A stretch of 64,000 bases of DNA from Salinisphaera sp040361255 (lineage in GTDB: Bacteria > Pseudomonadota > Gammaproteobacteria > Nevskiales > Salinisphaeraceae), in the NCBI RefSeq assembly GCF_040361255.1, contig NZ_APNG01000007.1, positions 62,001 through 126,000 on the forward strand, written 5' to 3'. A model generated the notes under the pieces. The model was not told the origin of the DNA and did not search any database. It worked only from the letters and a program-made list of their open reading frames with translations. A program made the translations under genes and the position numbers. Shown piece by piece: positions 1 to 8,383 of the stretch. Numbering within the stretch: position 1 is the stretch's first letter; every line of letters starts with the position of its first letter.

Positions 1-35
1 CCATTCGCGGGTTCGTCAATCCCGGGCAGGCGTGA
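1..35 (+). CDS. nnrD: C-terminal end of an upstream gene, probably NAD(P)HX dehydratase (partial)
   Basis: Frame 3 reads IRGFVNPGQA and then a TGA at 33-35. This stop overlaps the GTG start of tsaE in a GTGA arrangement, the usual sign of translational coupling. NnrD (YjeF C-terminal) proteins often end in a similar R-x-h-V-N-P peptide, and nnrD normally precedes tsaE in gammaproteobacteria. Only ten residues are visible, so the identity rests mainly on gene order. Confidence 0.45.
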   Translation, partial: IRGFVNPGQA

Positions 36-496
36 TCCACCTCGCCGATGCCGCCGCCACCGATGCCCTGGGCCACCGGCTGGCCGCGGCGCTGCGGGTG
101 TTCGATCGCGGTATCGTGATATCCCTGCGCGGCGAACTCGGCGCGGGCAAGACAGCGCTTGCACGCGCGATCCTGCGCGGGCTGGGCCATGAAGGGCGGG
201 TGGTATCGCCCAGCTATACGCTGGTCGAGCCGTATACGCTGGGCGCGCGCACGCTTTTCCATCTCGACCTCTACCGGCTGGGCGATCCGGAAGAACTCGA
301 GTTTCTGGGCATTCGCGAAATAGACACCGGTCGCGACTGGGTATTCATCGAATGGGCCGAGCGTGGCGCCGGTTTTCTGCCGCCGCTGGATCTGGAAATC
401 CGGCTTGGATATGCCGGTTCCGCGCGGCAGGTGGAGTTTTGCGCGCTCACGCCGATAGGAGAGGAGCTAGGGGCCGCGCTCGATTTTGCGAGATAG
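32..496 (+). CDS. tsaE: tRNA threonylcarbamoyladenosine biosynthesis ATPase TsaE
   Basis: TsaE is the small ATPase that works with TsaB, TsaD and TsaC in forming N6-threonylcarbamoyladenosine at position 37 of ANN-decoding tRNAs in the cytoplasm. The 154-residue protein has the P-loop GELGAGKT at residues 34-41, the SPSYTLVEPY segment and the HLDLYRL motif near residue 76, all typical of the family, and its length is normal. The GTG start is chosen because it overlaps the upstream stop (GTGA). It lies just before an N-acetylmuramoyl-L-alanine amidase, the usual gammaproteobacterial neighbour. Identification is secure. Confidence 0.95.
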   Translation: MIHLADAAATDALGHRLAAALRVFDRGIVISLRGELGAGKTALARAILRGLGHEGRVVSPSYTLVEPYTLGARTLFHLDLYRLGDPEELEFLGIREIDTGRDWVFIEWAERGAGFLPPLDLEIRLGYAGSARQVEFCALTPIGEELGAALDFAR

Positions 497-634
497 GCAC
501 GTGCTTTCAAGTGGATATGAAGGTAACGGCCCCTATTGGCTGTTTTGATTGATAAAAAATAGTTGCGCACAGAAAAGCACGGCGCTAGTCTCGCAATCGG
601 GGAATATTACTCACGATGTTCTAGGCAGCAAACT

Positions 635-2098
635 ATGCGCGCGAGCATGCAATGGCTTGTTTTCGGGCTTCTGATAAGCCTGACGACACTGGCCGTGGCG
701 AAACAGGCCACGCTGCAGGATGTCCGTCTGTGGGCGTCGTCGGACAAGACGCGCGTGGTTTTCGACCTCGCCGGTCCCACCAACCCGGATCTGTTCATGA
801 TCGACAACCCGCTGCGGCTGGTGGTCGATCTGCCCAATGCGCAGGCGCTTAACCGCGTGACCGGCGATATCGACGGCAGCGGCCTGGTCAAGCGGGTGCG
901 CACCGGCGTGCGTCACGGCACCGATTTGCGCGTGGTACTCGATCTCGGCGGGCAGGTGACACCCAAGAGTTTCATGCTGGACCCGGATGCCGACCACGGT
1001 TATCGACTGGTGGTCGATCTCAAGCCCAAGAACGGTGGTCCGGCACCCACTATCACAGCCGATGCCGGCTCGGACGCAGCCGGCGCCAGCCACAGCGACG
1101 ACGATGCCGTGGGGCATGGCACCGCCGCCGCCAATGCCAATGCGCTGGCCCAGGTATCCGAGGCGCCCAGCCGCCAGGCCGCGCCGACGCGCGTGGCCAG
1201 AACGCCGGAACGTCCGTCGCGCGATATCGTGATCGTCATCGATGCGGGCCATGGCGGTAAGGACCCGGGCGCCCACGGGCGTGGCGGCACCAACGAAAAG
1301 GATGTCGTGCTGCAGATCGCGCGGCGCCTCAAGACCATGGTCGACGACCAGCCGAACATGCGCGGTGTACTGACCCGCGACGGCGACTATTACATCGGGC
1401 TGCGCGAACGTATGGTCCGGGCGCGCAAGGCGAAGGCGGATCTGTTCATCTCGATTCATGCCGATGCCGCGCCGCGGGGCGCGCGTGCCACCGGCGCATC
1501 GGTCTATGCGCTGTCACACCATGGCGCGACCAGTGAACATGCGCGTTGGTTGGCGCGCCGCGAAAACGCTTCGGACCTGGTCGGCGGCGTCAGCCTGAAG
1601 GACAAGGACGACAGCCTCGCCTCATTCATGCTCGATCTGTCGCAAAGTGCGAGTATCGAGGCGAGCATGGACGCCGGCGGACGGGTGCTCAGCGAATTGG
1701 ACGCGCTCGGGCCATTGCACAAGGCCAAGGTGCAACAGGCCGGGTTCATGGTGCTCAAGTCGCCGGATATCCCGTCGTTTCTGGTCGAAACCGCGTTCAT
1801 CTCCACGCCCGACGAAGAGCGCAAGCTCAAAAGCGCTGCCTATCAACGTCAGCTGGCAAGCGCCATGCTGCGCGGTATCAAGGGCTATTTCGCCAGCTAT
1901 CGGCCGGCGACCTTCATCGCCAAGAACCAGGTGCATACCGTGCGATCGGGTGAAACGCTCTCGGAGATCGCCCAGGATTACGGTGTGAGCGTGGCGTCCC
2001 TGCGCAGTGTCAATGGCCTCAACGGCAATACCATCCGCGTGGGTGCCGAGCTTCAGATCCCGGCGCCGGGTAACCAGCAGGTCGCCGAGCTGCGTTAA
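635..2098 (+). CDS. amiB: N-acetylmuramoyl-L-alanine amidase with AMIN and LysM domains (AmiB/AmiC type)
   Basis: This periplasmic zinc amidase removes stem peptides from peptidoglycan to separate daughter cells. The ATG at 635 is preferred over an in-frame TTG at 563 because it places a signal peptide (hydrophobic stretch WLVFGLLISLTTLAVA) at the very N-terminus. An AMIN septal-targeting domain follows (about residues 28-130), then a Pro/Ala-rich linker. The Amidase_3 domain carries VIDAGHGGKDPG (zinc His), a Glu in TNEKDVV, FISIHADA (zinc His) and the catalytic Glu in VETAFIS. A C-terminal LysM domain (TVRSGETLSEIA, about residues 430-475) completes a 487-residue protein. AmiB of pseudomonads has the same order and gene position; amiC is an alternative name. 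Confidence 0.92.
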   Translation: MRASMQWLVFGLLISLTTLAVAKQATLQDVRLWASSDKTRVVFDLAGPTNPDLFMIDNPLRLVVDLPNAQALNRVTGDIDGSGLVKRVRTGVRHGTDLRVVLDLGGQVTPKSFMLDPDADHGYRLVVDLKPKNGGPAPTITADAGSDAAGASHSDDDAVGHGTAAANANALAQVSEAPSRQAAPTRVARTPERPSRDIVIVIDAGHGGKDPGAHGRGGTNEKDVVLQIARRLKTMVDDQPNMRGVLTRDGDYYIGLRERMVRARKAKADLFISIHADAAPRGARATGASVYALSHHGATSEHARWLARRENASDLVGGVSLKDKDDSLASFMLDLSQSASIEASMDAGGRVLSELDALGPLHKAKVQQAGFMVLKSPDIPSFLVETAFISTPDEERKLKSAAYQRQLASAMLRGIKGYFASYRPATFIAKNQVHTVRSGETLSEIAQDYGVSVASLRSVNGLNGNTIRVGAELQIPAPGNQQVAELR

Positions 2099-2233
2099 GG
2101 CGCTGTATGGGCGCGCCTGATAGGGCGCTTTGATTGCGTGGTCTGAGTCGCCGGATTCGAGAGAATCGCCTGCGGCGGGTGTGCGCACGATCTACGTCGT
2201 CTAGCGTAGGCCGGGCCGTGGTGGCGGACTCGT

Positions 2234-3151
2234 ATGAAACCTCAACACGCCCTAGACTGGGCGGATACCGCGCGCAATGGTCGCGCTGGATCAACGCCGC
2301 GCCGGGCGTGGCAAAGAGAGGCAGCAGTGGTTCTTCTCCTGGGGGTCGCGGCCGGGCTCGCCTACGGGCTGACCGCGTTCGCGGGCGCATTCCTGGCCGT
2401 ACCCTTGCTTGTACTGTTTGCGGGCGTGACTTTTCATATGGCGCTGCCGATCGCCCTGTTTGCGCTGGGTATCTGTGCCGCGATCGCAGCCGGTGATGCC
2501 GTGCGTGCGCGCCAATGCGATATTTTCGCAAGTGTCTGGTTGATGGGCGGTTCGTTGCCCGTGGCGCTGGCGCTGGGCGCGCTGGCGCATTCGTTGTCGG
2601 ACTCGGTGCTGGCAACGCTGTTCGTGGTGGCCGCGATCATATTCGGGCCTTTGCTGTTGCTGACCGTGCGTGCCTTTGCCGCGCATGTCGCGCTGCCGCC
2701 CGCGGCCCTGCTGCATGCGCCGCGGCGCAGTCTTACCGATGCCAGCACGCACATCGCGCGTAGCCCGGGCGATAATGTCGGCCTGTTGTTCGCGGGTATG
2801 GGCTGCGGCGTCTTGACAGCGTTGGTGTCGGCGCCCGGTTCCTGGATCGGCTGGCGCGTACTCCAGCAGCGCTGGCCCGGCCAGCCGCATCTGGCAGTCG
2901 GCACGCTGGCCCTGGTGACAGCGGTCGTGGCGACCCTGACTGCCGGCTGGCAGTTTCTGTTCGTCGCCGACGTGCCCGGCTATACGGCCGGACTGTATGT
3001 GCTGGGTACAGTCGCCGGCATGGGCATCGCGCGCCGGGTGCAGCAGCGTCTGCCGTTCGCGGCGACCCATCGCGTGCTGGGTGTTCTGACCGTGGTTGCA
3101 GCGCTGGCGCTGTGGGTGGCGGTAATGGGCAGTATCCGCGCCAGCTTATGA
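2234..3151 (+). CDS. TSUP-family (TauE/SafE) membrane permease
   Basis: A 305-residue integral membrane protein with about eight hydrophobic segments and a first helix pair of the TauE/SafE kind (LAYGLTAFAGAFLAVPLLVLF). Members move sulfite, sulfoacetate or other small organosulfur anions; the substrate here cannot be told. The N-terminal 30 residues are hydrophilic and may be partly untranslated if an internal start is used. Its stop overlaps the start of the next gene in an ATGA, so the two are probably co-translated. The pair interrupts the common amidase-mutL order. Confidence 0.75.
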   Translation: MKPQHALDWADTARNGRAGSTPRRAWQREAAVVLLLGVAAGLAYGLTAFAGAFLAVPLLVLFAGVTFHMALPIALFALGICAAIAAGDAVRARQCDIFASVWLMGGSLPVALALGALAHSLSDSVLATLFVVAAIIFGPLLLLTVRAFAAHVALPPAALLHAPRRSLTDASTHIARSPGDNVGLLFAGMGCGVLTALVSAPGSWIGWRVLQQRWPGQPHLAVGTLALVTAVVATLTAGWQFLFVADVPGYTAGLYVLGTVAGMGIARRVQQRLPFAATHRVLGVLTVVAALALWVAVMGSIRASL

Positions 3152-4257
3152 AACCGCTCGTGCTCGTCGGCGCTGGCCACAGTCATATTGCCCTGCTTGG
3201 GCGGGCAGAGCGCCTGCGTGCGGCGGGTTTCGACATAACCCTCGTCGACCCGGGCAGCTTCTGGTATGGCGGCGCGGCCGCTGGCGTGCTGGCAGGACAA
3301 TTCAGCCAGGCCGCGCTCAAGCTGCCGTTACGCCGTTTCTGTGCCGATCGCGGTGTGCACTACCGCGCCGATCGAGCAATCGGCATGGATACGCGTCATC
3401 GCCGGCTGTGGCTTGCCAGCGGGGACATGCTCAACTTCGATACGCTTTCGATGGATGTCGGCCTGGAGAACAGCTTGTCGGTGGCCACCGGCAGTCACGA
3501 ACCGCCGCAGCTATGGTCGGCGGTGGATGTCAGTGCATTGTTGCAGTTCGCCGATACATTGATGTCGGAAAGCCGGGGCGGGGCACTGCGGCGTATCGCA
3601 GTGGTCGGCGCCGGTGCACGCGCGCTGGAGGTGGTGGCCGGGTTGGGCGCACACCCGCAGGCGCGCGCATTCCAGATCGCCTGGTTCGTGCCGCATGCGC
3701 GGATATTGCCGGGCGCGCCGGTGGCGCTTGAGCGTCGTATCCGGCGGCGGTTGACCGCGCGCGGCGTGGAGATCATCGCGCACACGGCAATTATCCAGAA
3801 GGTCGACGGGGCGATCGTGAGTGACGATGGTCGGCGTTTCGCCATGGATCATGCCGTGCTCGCCGGCGATGCCAGTGCCGCACGGTTCGTACACGCGGCG
3901 CGCCTGCCCGCCCAGCAGGCCGGACTCTATGTCACCCGGCGGCTGCAATCGCCATCGGATGCGCGCGTCTATGCAGCAGGCGCCTGTGCCAGTGTGCTCG
4001 GCGCGCAGGGCGAACACCGTTATAGCGAACGCCATGCACGCGTTCTCGCCCACAATATCGAGGCAGGCGCACGACAGCGCCCTTTTCAGAGTGTGCGCGC
4101 AAACGCTGGCGCTACGGTGGTCGATCTGGGCGATGGACAGGCAGCCGGGTGGCGTGGCCGGTTGTGGTGGCAGGGCCGTGCGCTGGCACGTCGCAAGGCG
4201 CGTTCTCACGCGAAATGGCTGGCGTTGATTGCGCAATATGCGCCCGTCAGTCGATAA
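3148..4257 (+). CDS. FAD-dependent pyridine nucleotide-disulfide oxidoreductase (SelD-N-like / NDH-2-like)
   Basis: A 369-residue flavoprotein. The N-terminus has a Rossmann dinucleotide-binding motif LVLVGAGHSHIALL (residues 4-17) of the variant found in stand-alone proteins resembling the FAD domain fused to some selenophosphate synthetases and NDH-2 enzymes. A second nucleotide-binding segment IAVVGAGARALEVV lies near residue 150. The start at 3148 is chosen over an upstream in-frame ATG because it gives the ATGA overlap with the permease and puts the FAD motif at the N-terminus. No redox-active CxxC pair is evident and there is no SelD kinase domain. A membrane quinone or sulfide role is possible given the TSUP partner, but this is inference. 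Confidence 0.7.
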   Translation: MKPLVLVGAGHSHIALLGRAERLRAAGFDITLVDPGSFWYGGAAAGVLAGQFSQAALKLPLRRFCADRGVHYRADRAIGMDTRHRRLWLASGDMLNFDTLSMDVGLENSLSVATGSHEPPQLWSAVDVSALLQFADTLMSESRGGALRRIAVVGAGARALEVVAGLGAHPQARAFQIAWFVPHARILPGAPVALERRIRRRLTARGVEIIAHTAIIQKVDGAIVSDDGRRFAMDHAVLAGDASAARFVHAARLPAQQAGLYVTRRLQSPSDARVYAAGACASVLGAQGEHRYSERHARVLAHNIEAGARQRPFQSVRANAGATVVDLGDGQAAGWRGRLWWQGRALARRKARSHAKWLALIAQYAPVSR

Positions 4258-4328
4258 CGCTGCCAATGCGTCGGCCACTGGCTTGAGCTGCCTTCCTTCT
4301 AATAGGCCATCGATTCTGAACCGCGCAT

Positions 4329-4360
4329 AAAAAAGGCGACGCATCGAACGATGCGCCGCC
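4329..4360 (-). terminator. Rho-independent terminator of the catalase transcript
   Basis: On the minus strand a stem pairs GGCG-x-CGCATCG with CGATGCG-x-CGCC across a two-base loop and is followed directly by six T residues (seen as A4329-4334 on the plus strand). It lies 36 bases beyond the katA stop. There is no T-run in the plus direction, so it should act mainly on katA. Confidence 0.85.
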
Positions 4361-4395
4361 TCCAACCGGATCGTCGTTAAACCGACGGTGCGCGG

Positions 4396-5862
4396 TTACG
4401 CGGACTGAAGGTTTTCCCGAACCGCCTTCTCGACGCGCTCGCCGATGGTTTCATCGACGTTGCGCCAGTACTGGAAGGCGCGCTGGAGCACGTCTTCGCC
4501 CACGCCGTCGGACAGATGACCCGCGATGTTATGCACCAGACGGTCACGTTCTTCGTCGTTCATCACCTTGTTGACGAGATCGTTGGCCTGGTTGAAGTCG
4601 CCGTCATCCTTGCGCAGCGTATAGGCCGCACGAACCATGGCACCGTCGGCTTCCCAGACGTTGTTCGCCGGGTAGGCATCCGGGTTGGCATGGGCGCCGC
4701 CCTTGGTGTTGGGCACATAGACCGGATCGCTCACGTTCTGGATGCGCATGGCACCACCCTTGGTGTAGCTGTGAACCGGCGATCTCGGCACGTTGACCGG
4801 GATCTGCTTGTAGTTCACGCCCAGACGGGCACGGTGTGCGTCGGCGTAGGAAATGGTGCGGGCCAGCAGCATCTTGTCGGGCGAAACACCGGTGCCGGGG
4901 ACCATGTTGTTGGGCTCGAAGGCCGCCTGTTCGATTTCGGTATGGAAATCGGTCGGGTTGCGGTCGAGCTTCATGCGACCCACCGTATGCAGCGGGTAGT
5001 CCTCGTGCGGCCAGACCTTGGTCAGGTCGAACGGGTTGATGCGATAGGTCTTGGCATCCTTGTAGGGCATGATCTGAACCTGCAGGGTCCAGGTCGGATA
5101 CTCGCCGCGTTCGATCGCTTCGAACAGATCGCGACGGTGATAGTCGGCGTCGGAGCCGGCCATCTGATCGGCCTGTTCCTGGGTCAGGCACTTGATGCCC
5201 TGATCGGTCTTGAAGTGGTACTTCACCCAGAAACGCTCGCCTTCGGCGTTGACCCACATATAGGTATGGCTGGAGTAGCCGTTCATGTGGCGCCAGGTGG
5301 CGGGCACGCCGCGATCGCCCATCAGCCAGGTGACCTGATGCGCCGATTCCGGCGACTGGGTCCAGAAGTCCCACTGCATGTCGTGGTCGCGCAGGCCGTT
5401 GTCGGCACGACGCTTCTGCGAGTGGATGAAGTGCTGGAACTTCATCGGGTCGCGCACGAAGAACACGGGGGTGTTGTTACCCACCATGTCGAAGTTGCCT
5501 TCCTCGGTATAGAACTTCAGCGCGAAGCCGCGCGGATCACGCCAGGTGTCGGGGCTGCCGGATTCGCCGGCGACCGTGGAGAAACGTGCGACCATCGGGG
5601 TGGTGGCGCCTTTCTGCAGGAAGGAGGCCTTCGTGTATTTGCTGACGTCTTCGGTGACTTCGAACTGGCCGAAGGCGCCGCCGCCCTTGGCATGGGGCTG
5701 GCGGTCCGGAATCATTTCCCGGTTGAAGGCCGCCATCTGCTCCATGAGGAAGTGATCGTGCATGACGATCGGGCCGTCGTTGCCGACGGTCAGCGAATGC
5801 TCGTCGCTCGGATACGGTTCGCCGCCGGTGGTCGTTTCTGTTTTATGGATATCGTCCGTCAA
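4396..5862 (-). CDS. katA: Monofunctional haem catalase (small-subunit clade)
   Basis: Catalase disproportionates hydrogen peroxide to water and oxygen in the cytoplasm. The 488-residue protein has the catalytic His57 in DRQPHAKG, the distal Asn in NNTPVFFVRDP, and the haem-ligand region TISYADAHRARLGVNY with the proximal Tyr. Length and motifs fit clade-3 catalases. The start is a TTG at 5862: a strong GGAGG (5871-5875) lies eight bases upstream and the protein then begins at the normal family boundary, whereas longer reading frames run into the regulator gene. A Fur-family regulator gene ends 49 bases upstream on the same strand, giving a probable regulator-catalase operon. Confidence 0.95.
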   Translation of the reverse strand: MTDDIHKTETTTGGEPYPSDEHSLTVGNDGPIVMHDHFLMEQMAAFNREMIPDRQPHAKGGGAFGQFEVTEDVSKYTKASFLQKGATTPMVARFSTVAGESGSPDTWRDPRGFALKFYTEEGNFDMVGNNTPVFFVRDPMKFQHFIHSQKRRADNGLRDHDMQWDFWTQSPESAHQVTWLMGDRGVPATWRHMNGYSSHTYMWVNAEGERFWVKYHFKTDQGIKCLTQEQADQMAGSDADYHRRDLFEAIERGEYPTWTLQVQIMPYKDAKTYRINPFDLTKVWPHEDYPLHTVGRMKLDRNPTDFHTEIEQAAFEPNNMVPGTGVSPDKMLLARTISYADAHRARLGVNYKQIPVNVPRSPVHSYTKGGAMRIQNVSDPVYVPNTKGGAHANPDAYPANNVWEADGAMVRAAYTLRKDDGDFNQANDLVNKVMNDEERDRLVHNIAGHLSDGVGEDVLQRAFQYWRNVDETIGERVEKAVRENLQSA

Positions 5863-5911
5863 GGTTTTACCCTCCAGGTGGTGGTTTACGCGACGCGTAC
5901 GCCGCATATCG

Positions 5912-6373
5912 TTATCGTCGCGACTGATCATCGTCCGTGCTGGCAGTGTCGGCCGTACGGCACACGCCGCAGATGCCCCAGTACATGACCTCGGCTTCGT
6001 CGATTTCAAAGCCGTGGTCGTGATCGGGATCCAGGCAGGGACGCACGCCAACGGCACAATCGACATCCTCGATACGCCCGCACCGCCGACACACCAGATG
6101 ATGGTGGTTGTCGCCGGTGCGCCGCTCGAACCGCGCCGGATGGCCGGCCGGTTTGATCTGCTGTACCAGATTGGCTTCGAGACAAGCATTGAGTACGTCG
6201 TAGACCGCCTGTTTCGAAATCGAGCCCAGCCGTTGACGCACGCCTTCATGCACCTGCTCGACGGTGGCATGGGGGTTGTCCGCAAGCCACTCGAGCACGC
6301 CATGGCGCGCGGCCGTGACCCGCATTCCGCGGGCACGAAGCTGTTGAACGATGGGTGTCATGTCTCGACTCAT
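5912..6373 (-). CDS. Fur-family transcriptional regulator (PerR-like), upstream of catalase
   Basis: A 153-residue Fur-superfamily repressor. The N-terminal winged helix includes LRARGMRVTAARHGVLEWL and ISKQAVYDVLNACLEANLV. The dimerisation domain has HHHLVCRRCG and GICGVC, two CxxC pairs that make the structural zinc site, and further His/Asp residues (PDHDHGFE) for the sensing metal. Position directly before katA argues for peroxide sensing (PerR role) rather than iron homeostasis, though Fur and PerR cannot be separated from sequence alone. ATG 6373 is used; a second in-frame ATG at 6361 is possible. A perfect palindrome (6394-6416) lies 21 bases upstream and probably mediates autoregulation. 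Confidence 0.9.
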   Translation of the reverse strand: MSRDMTPIVQQLRARGMRVTAARHGVLEWLADNPHATVEQVHEGVRQRLGSISKQAVYDVLNACLEANLVQQIKPAGHPARFERRTGDNHHHLVCRRCGRIEDVDCAVGVRPCLDPDHDHGFEIDEAEVMYWGICGVCRTADTASTDDDQSRR

Positions 6374-6393
6374 GGCCAGCCGATACTCGGCGA

Positions 6394-6416
6394 TAAACTT
6401 GAACGAGTCAAGTTTA
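6394..6416. promoter_or_regulatory. Perfect 9-bp inverted repeat, probable operator for the Fur/PerR-like regulator and katA
   Basis: The sequence is TAAACTTGA, then five bases (ACGAG), then TCAAGTTTA: both 9-bp arms match without error. It sits 21 bases upstream of the regulator start and within the region that should hold the promoter of the regulator-katA operon. PerR and Fur boxes are also AT-rich palindromes of this size, although this one does not match the E. coli Fur consensus. Operator function is inferred from symmetry and position. Confidence 0.7.
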
Positions 6417-6560
6417 CGATTGGCTACAGTCAATCCTGGCGTCACAAGCGCGGGCAGCCGGCCAAATCGGGCGCACCGGTCGCGCTCCGGCGCGCACGCG
6501 ATTTTGCGAACCCGCCAGACTTGGCCGACACTATGGCGCTGCCCAGACCGATGCAGCCTC

Positions 6561-8381
6561 ATGCCGATTCGCCGACTCGATGACCAGTTGATCAGCCAGA
6601 TCGCCGCCGGCGAGGTAGTCGAGCGTCCGGCGTCGATCGTCAAGGAACTCATGGAAAACAGCCTCGACGCGGGTGCGGGCTGGATTCACGTGACGATCGA
6701 ACATGGCGGTCTGCGTCGTATTGTGGTGGCCGATGATGGCCACGGTATTGCAGGCGACGATCTGGCACTGGCCGTGGCCCGTCATGCCACCAGCAAGATC
6801 GATAGCCTGGATGCGCTCGAGTCGGTGGCAAGTCTTGGGTTTCGTGGCGAAGCGCTGGCCAGTATTGCCTCGGTATCACAGCTGACGTTGACGTCGCGCA
6901 CGGCCGACGCCGATTGCGCCTATGCGATCAGCCCGGCCAGCAGCGATACGCCGCGCCCGGCAGCCCTCGATCGTGGTACGCGCGTGGAAGTGCGCGAACT
7001 GTTTGCGCGTATCCCGGCGCGGCGTAAGTTCCTGCGCGCGCCGGCGACCGAATTCGCGCATATCCGCAAGGCTTTCAATCAGCTGGCCCTGTCGCGCTTC
7101 GATATCGGCTTCGTACTGCATCACGACGGCACCGAAGTCGCGCGTATCGCCCCCGCGCAGAATCCCGAGGCCATGCAGCAGCGCGTGGACAAACTCATCG
7201 GCGGGGCGTTTGGTGATCATGCCGTGGCCGTGGATGAACAGGCCGCCGGCATGCGTCTGTCCGGCTGGATTGCCACGCCGGGGTTTTCCCGGGGCCAGGC
7301 CGATCGCCAGTACAGCTATGTGAACAACCGGCCGATTCGCGACAAGGTGTTCAATCACGGCGTGCGCCTGGCGTATCGCGATCTGTTGCACAACCAGCGC
7401 CACCCGGCCTATGTGCTCTATCTGACGCTGGATACCCGCCAGGTCGACGTGAACGCCCATCCGGCCAAGGCCGAAGTACGTTTTCGCGAATCGCGGCTGG
7501 TACACGATTTCGTGTTTCGCAGCGTCGGCCGGGCACTGGCCGCGGTCGAGGCCAAACCACATGCCGCACGCGAGGTCGAGCTGCCGGTAACCGCGAGTGA
7601 AAGCCCGCCGCCATCGAACCCGATCGCCAGCGCGGGCGTGCAGCAATCCTTCGATACCCGGCCATACAGTGGCGGGGCGCCGGGTGTCGCCCAGTCGCGT
7701 GCGGCCTATGCCTTCCAGATGCCGAGCGCCCCCGAGCCGTCGCTGCAGGCGCCGCCGGCCGCGCCTGCGAGCGCGAATGATGAGCGCGCGCCCATGCCGG
7801 CGCTGGGCTATGCCATCGGCCAACTGCACGATATTTATATTCTGGCCCAGAACCGCGAGGGCCTGGTGCTCGTGGATATGCATGCCGCGCATGAGCGCGT
7901 GCTCTACGAACAACTCAAACAGGAGTATTCGGCGGGCCATGTCCAGTCAAAGCGCTTACTCGTACCGGAAACGTTGTCGGTATCGGAACAGGAAGCCGCG
8001 GCGATCGAAACCCACGCCGAGGCCCTGGCGGCGGTGGGGCTGGAAATCACCCGCGCCGGGCCTACCAGCGGGCTGCTGCGCGCGGTGCCGGCACTGCTGG
8101 CCAACGAGGATTACGTGGCCTTGGCCTATGACATGATCGGCGAACTCGGCGAGGGCCTGCGCGGCGCGGCCGGCGTGCGCGATCGTATCGACGACGTGCT
8201 GGCCGATATGGGCTGCAAGGCTGCGGTGAAGGCCGGGCGCCGGCTGACCCTGACCGAAATGAATGCGCTGTTGCGCGATATGGAACATACCGAGCGGGCC
8301 GGCCATTGCAATCATGGCCGCCCGAGCTGGGTTCAGGTCGACATGGCCGGCCTGGACCGGCTGTTCATGCGCGGCAAGTGA
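6561..8381 (+). CDS. mutL: DNA mismatch repair protein MutL
   Basis: MutL couples MutS mismatch recognition to strand incision. The 606-residue protein has the GHKL ATPase motifs (ELMENSLDAGA near residue 36, a GHG in DDGHGI, ATSKI, GFRGEALASI) and a C-terminal dimerisation domain. The C-terminus has DMHAAHERVLYE, an ACK-like GCKAAVKAG, CNHGRP and a final FMR, which together resemble the metal-binding endonuclease motifs of MutL proteins from mutH-lacking bacteria. ATG 6561 starts the universal MPIRRLDDQLISQIAAGEVV-like N-terminus. miaA starts three bases after its stop. Confidence 0.96.
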   Translation: MPIRRLDDQLISQIAAGEVVERPASIVKELMENSLDAGAGWIHVTIEHGGLRRIVVADDGHGIAGDDLALAVARHATSKIDSLDALESVASLGFRGEALASIASVSQLTLTSRTADADCAYAISPASSDTPRPAALDRGTRVEVRELFARIPARRKFLRAPATEFAHIRKAFNQLALSRFDIGFVLHHDGTEVARIAPAQNPEAMQQRVDKLIGGAFGDHAVAVDEQAAGMRLSGWIATPGFSRGQADRQYSYVNNRPIRDKVFNHGVRLAYRDLLHNQRHPAYVLYLTLDTRQVDVNAHPAKAEVRFRESRLVHDFVFRSVGRALAAVEAKPHAAREVELPVTASESPPPSNPIASAGVQQSFDTRPYSGGAPGVAQSRAAYAFQMPSAPEPSLQAPPAAPASANDERAPMPALGYAIGQLHDIYILAQNREGLVLVDMHAAHERVLYEQLKQEYSAGHVQSKRLLVPETLSVSEQEAAAIETHAEALAAVGLEITRAGPTSGLLRAVPALLANEDYVALAYDMIGELGEGLRGAAGVRDRIDDVLADMGCKAAVKAGRRLTLTEMNALLRDMEHTERAGHCNHGRPSWVQVDMAGLDRLFMRGK

Positions 8382-8383
8382 CG

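Noticed and set aside
3148..4257. Selenophosphate synthetase SelD
   Set aside because: Only the FAD-binding domain that is fused to some SelD proteins is present; the ATP-binding selenophosphate synthetase domain with its catalytic Cys/Sec is absent.
4516..5988. 490-codon plus-strand open frame opposite katA
   Set aside because: It is antisense to a catalase with all catalytic motifs. The translation is low-complexity Val/Gly/His-rich, as expected from the reverse of a GC-rich gene, and no ribosome-binding site or family motif is visible.
5863..6336. Fusion of the Fur-like regulator and catalase into one 646-codon protein
   Set aside because: The long frame upstream of the catalase does not encode the regulator, which lies in another frame with its own start and stop; the GGAGG plus TTG at 5862 explains the catalase start.
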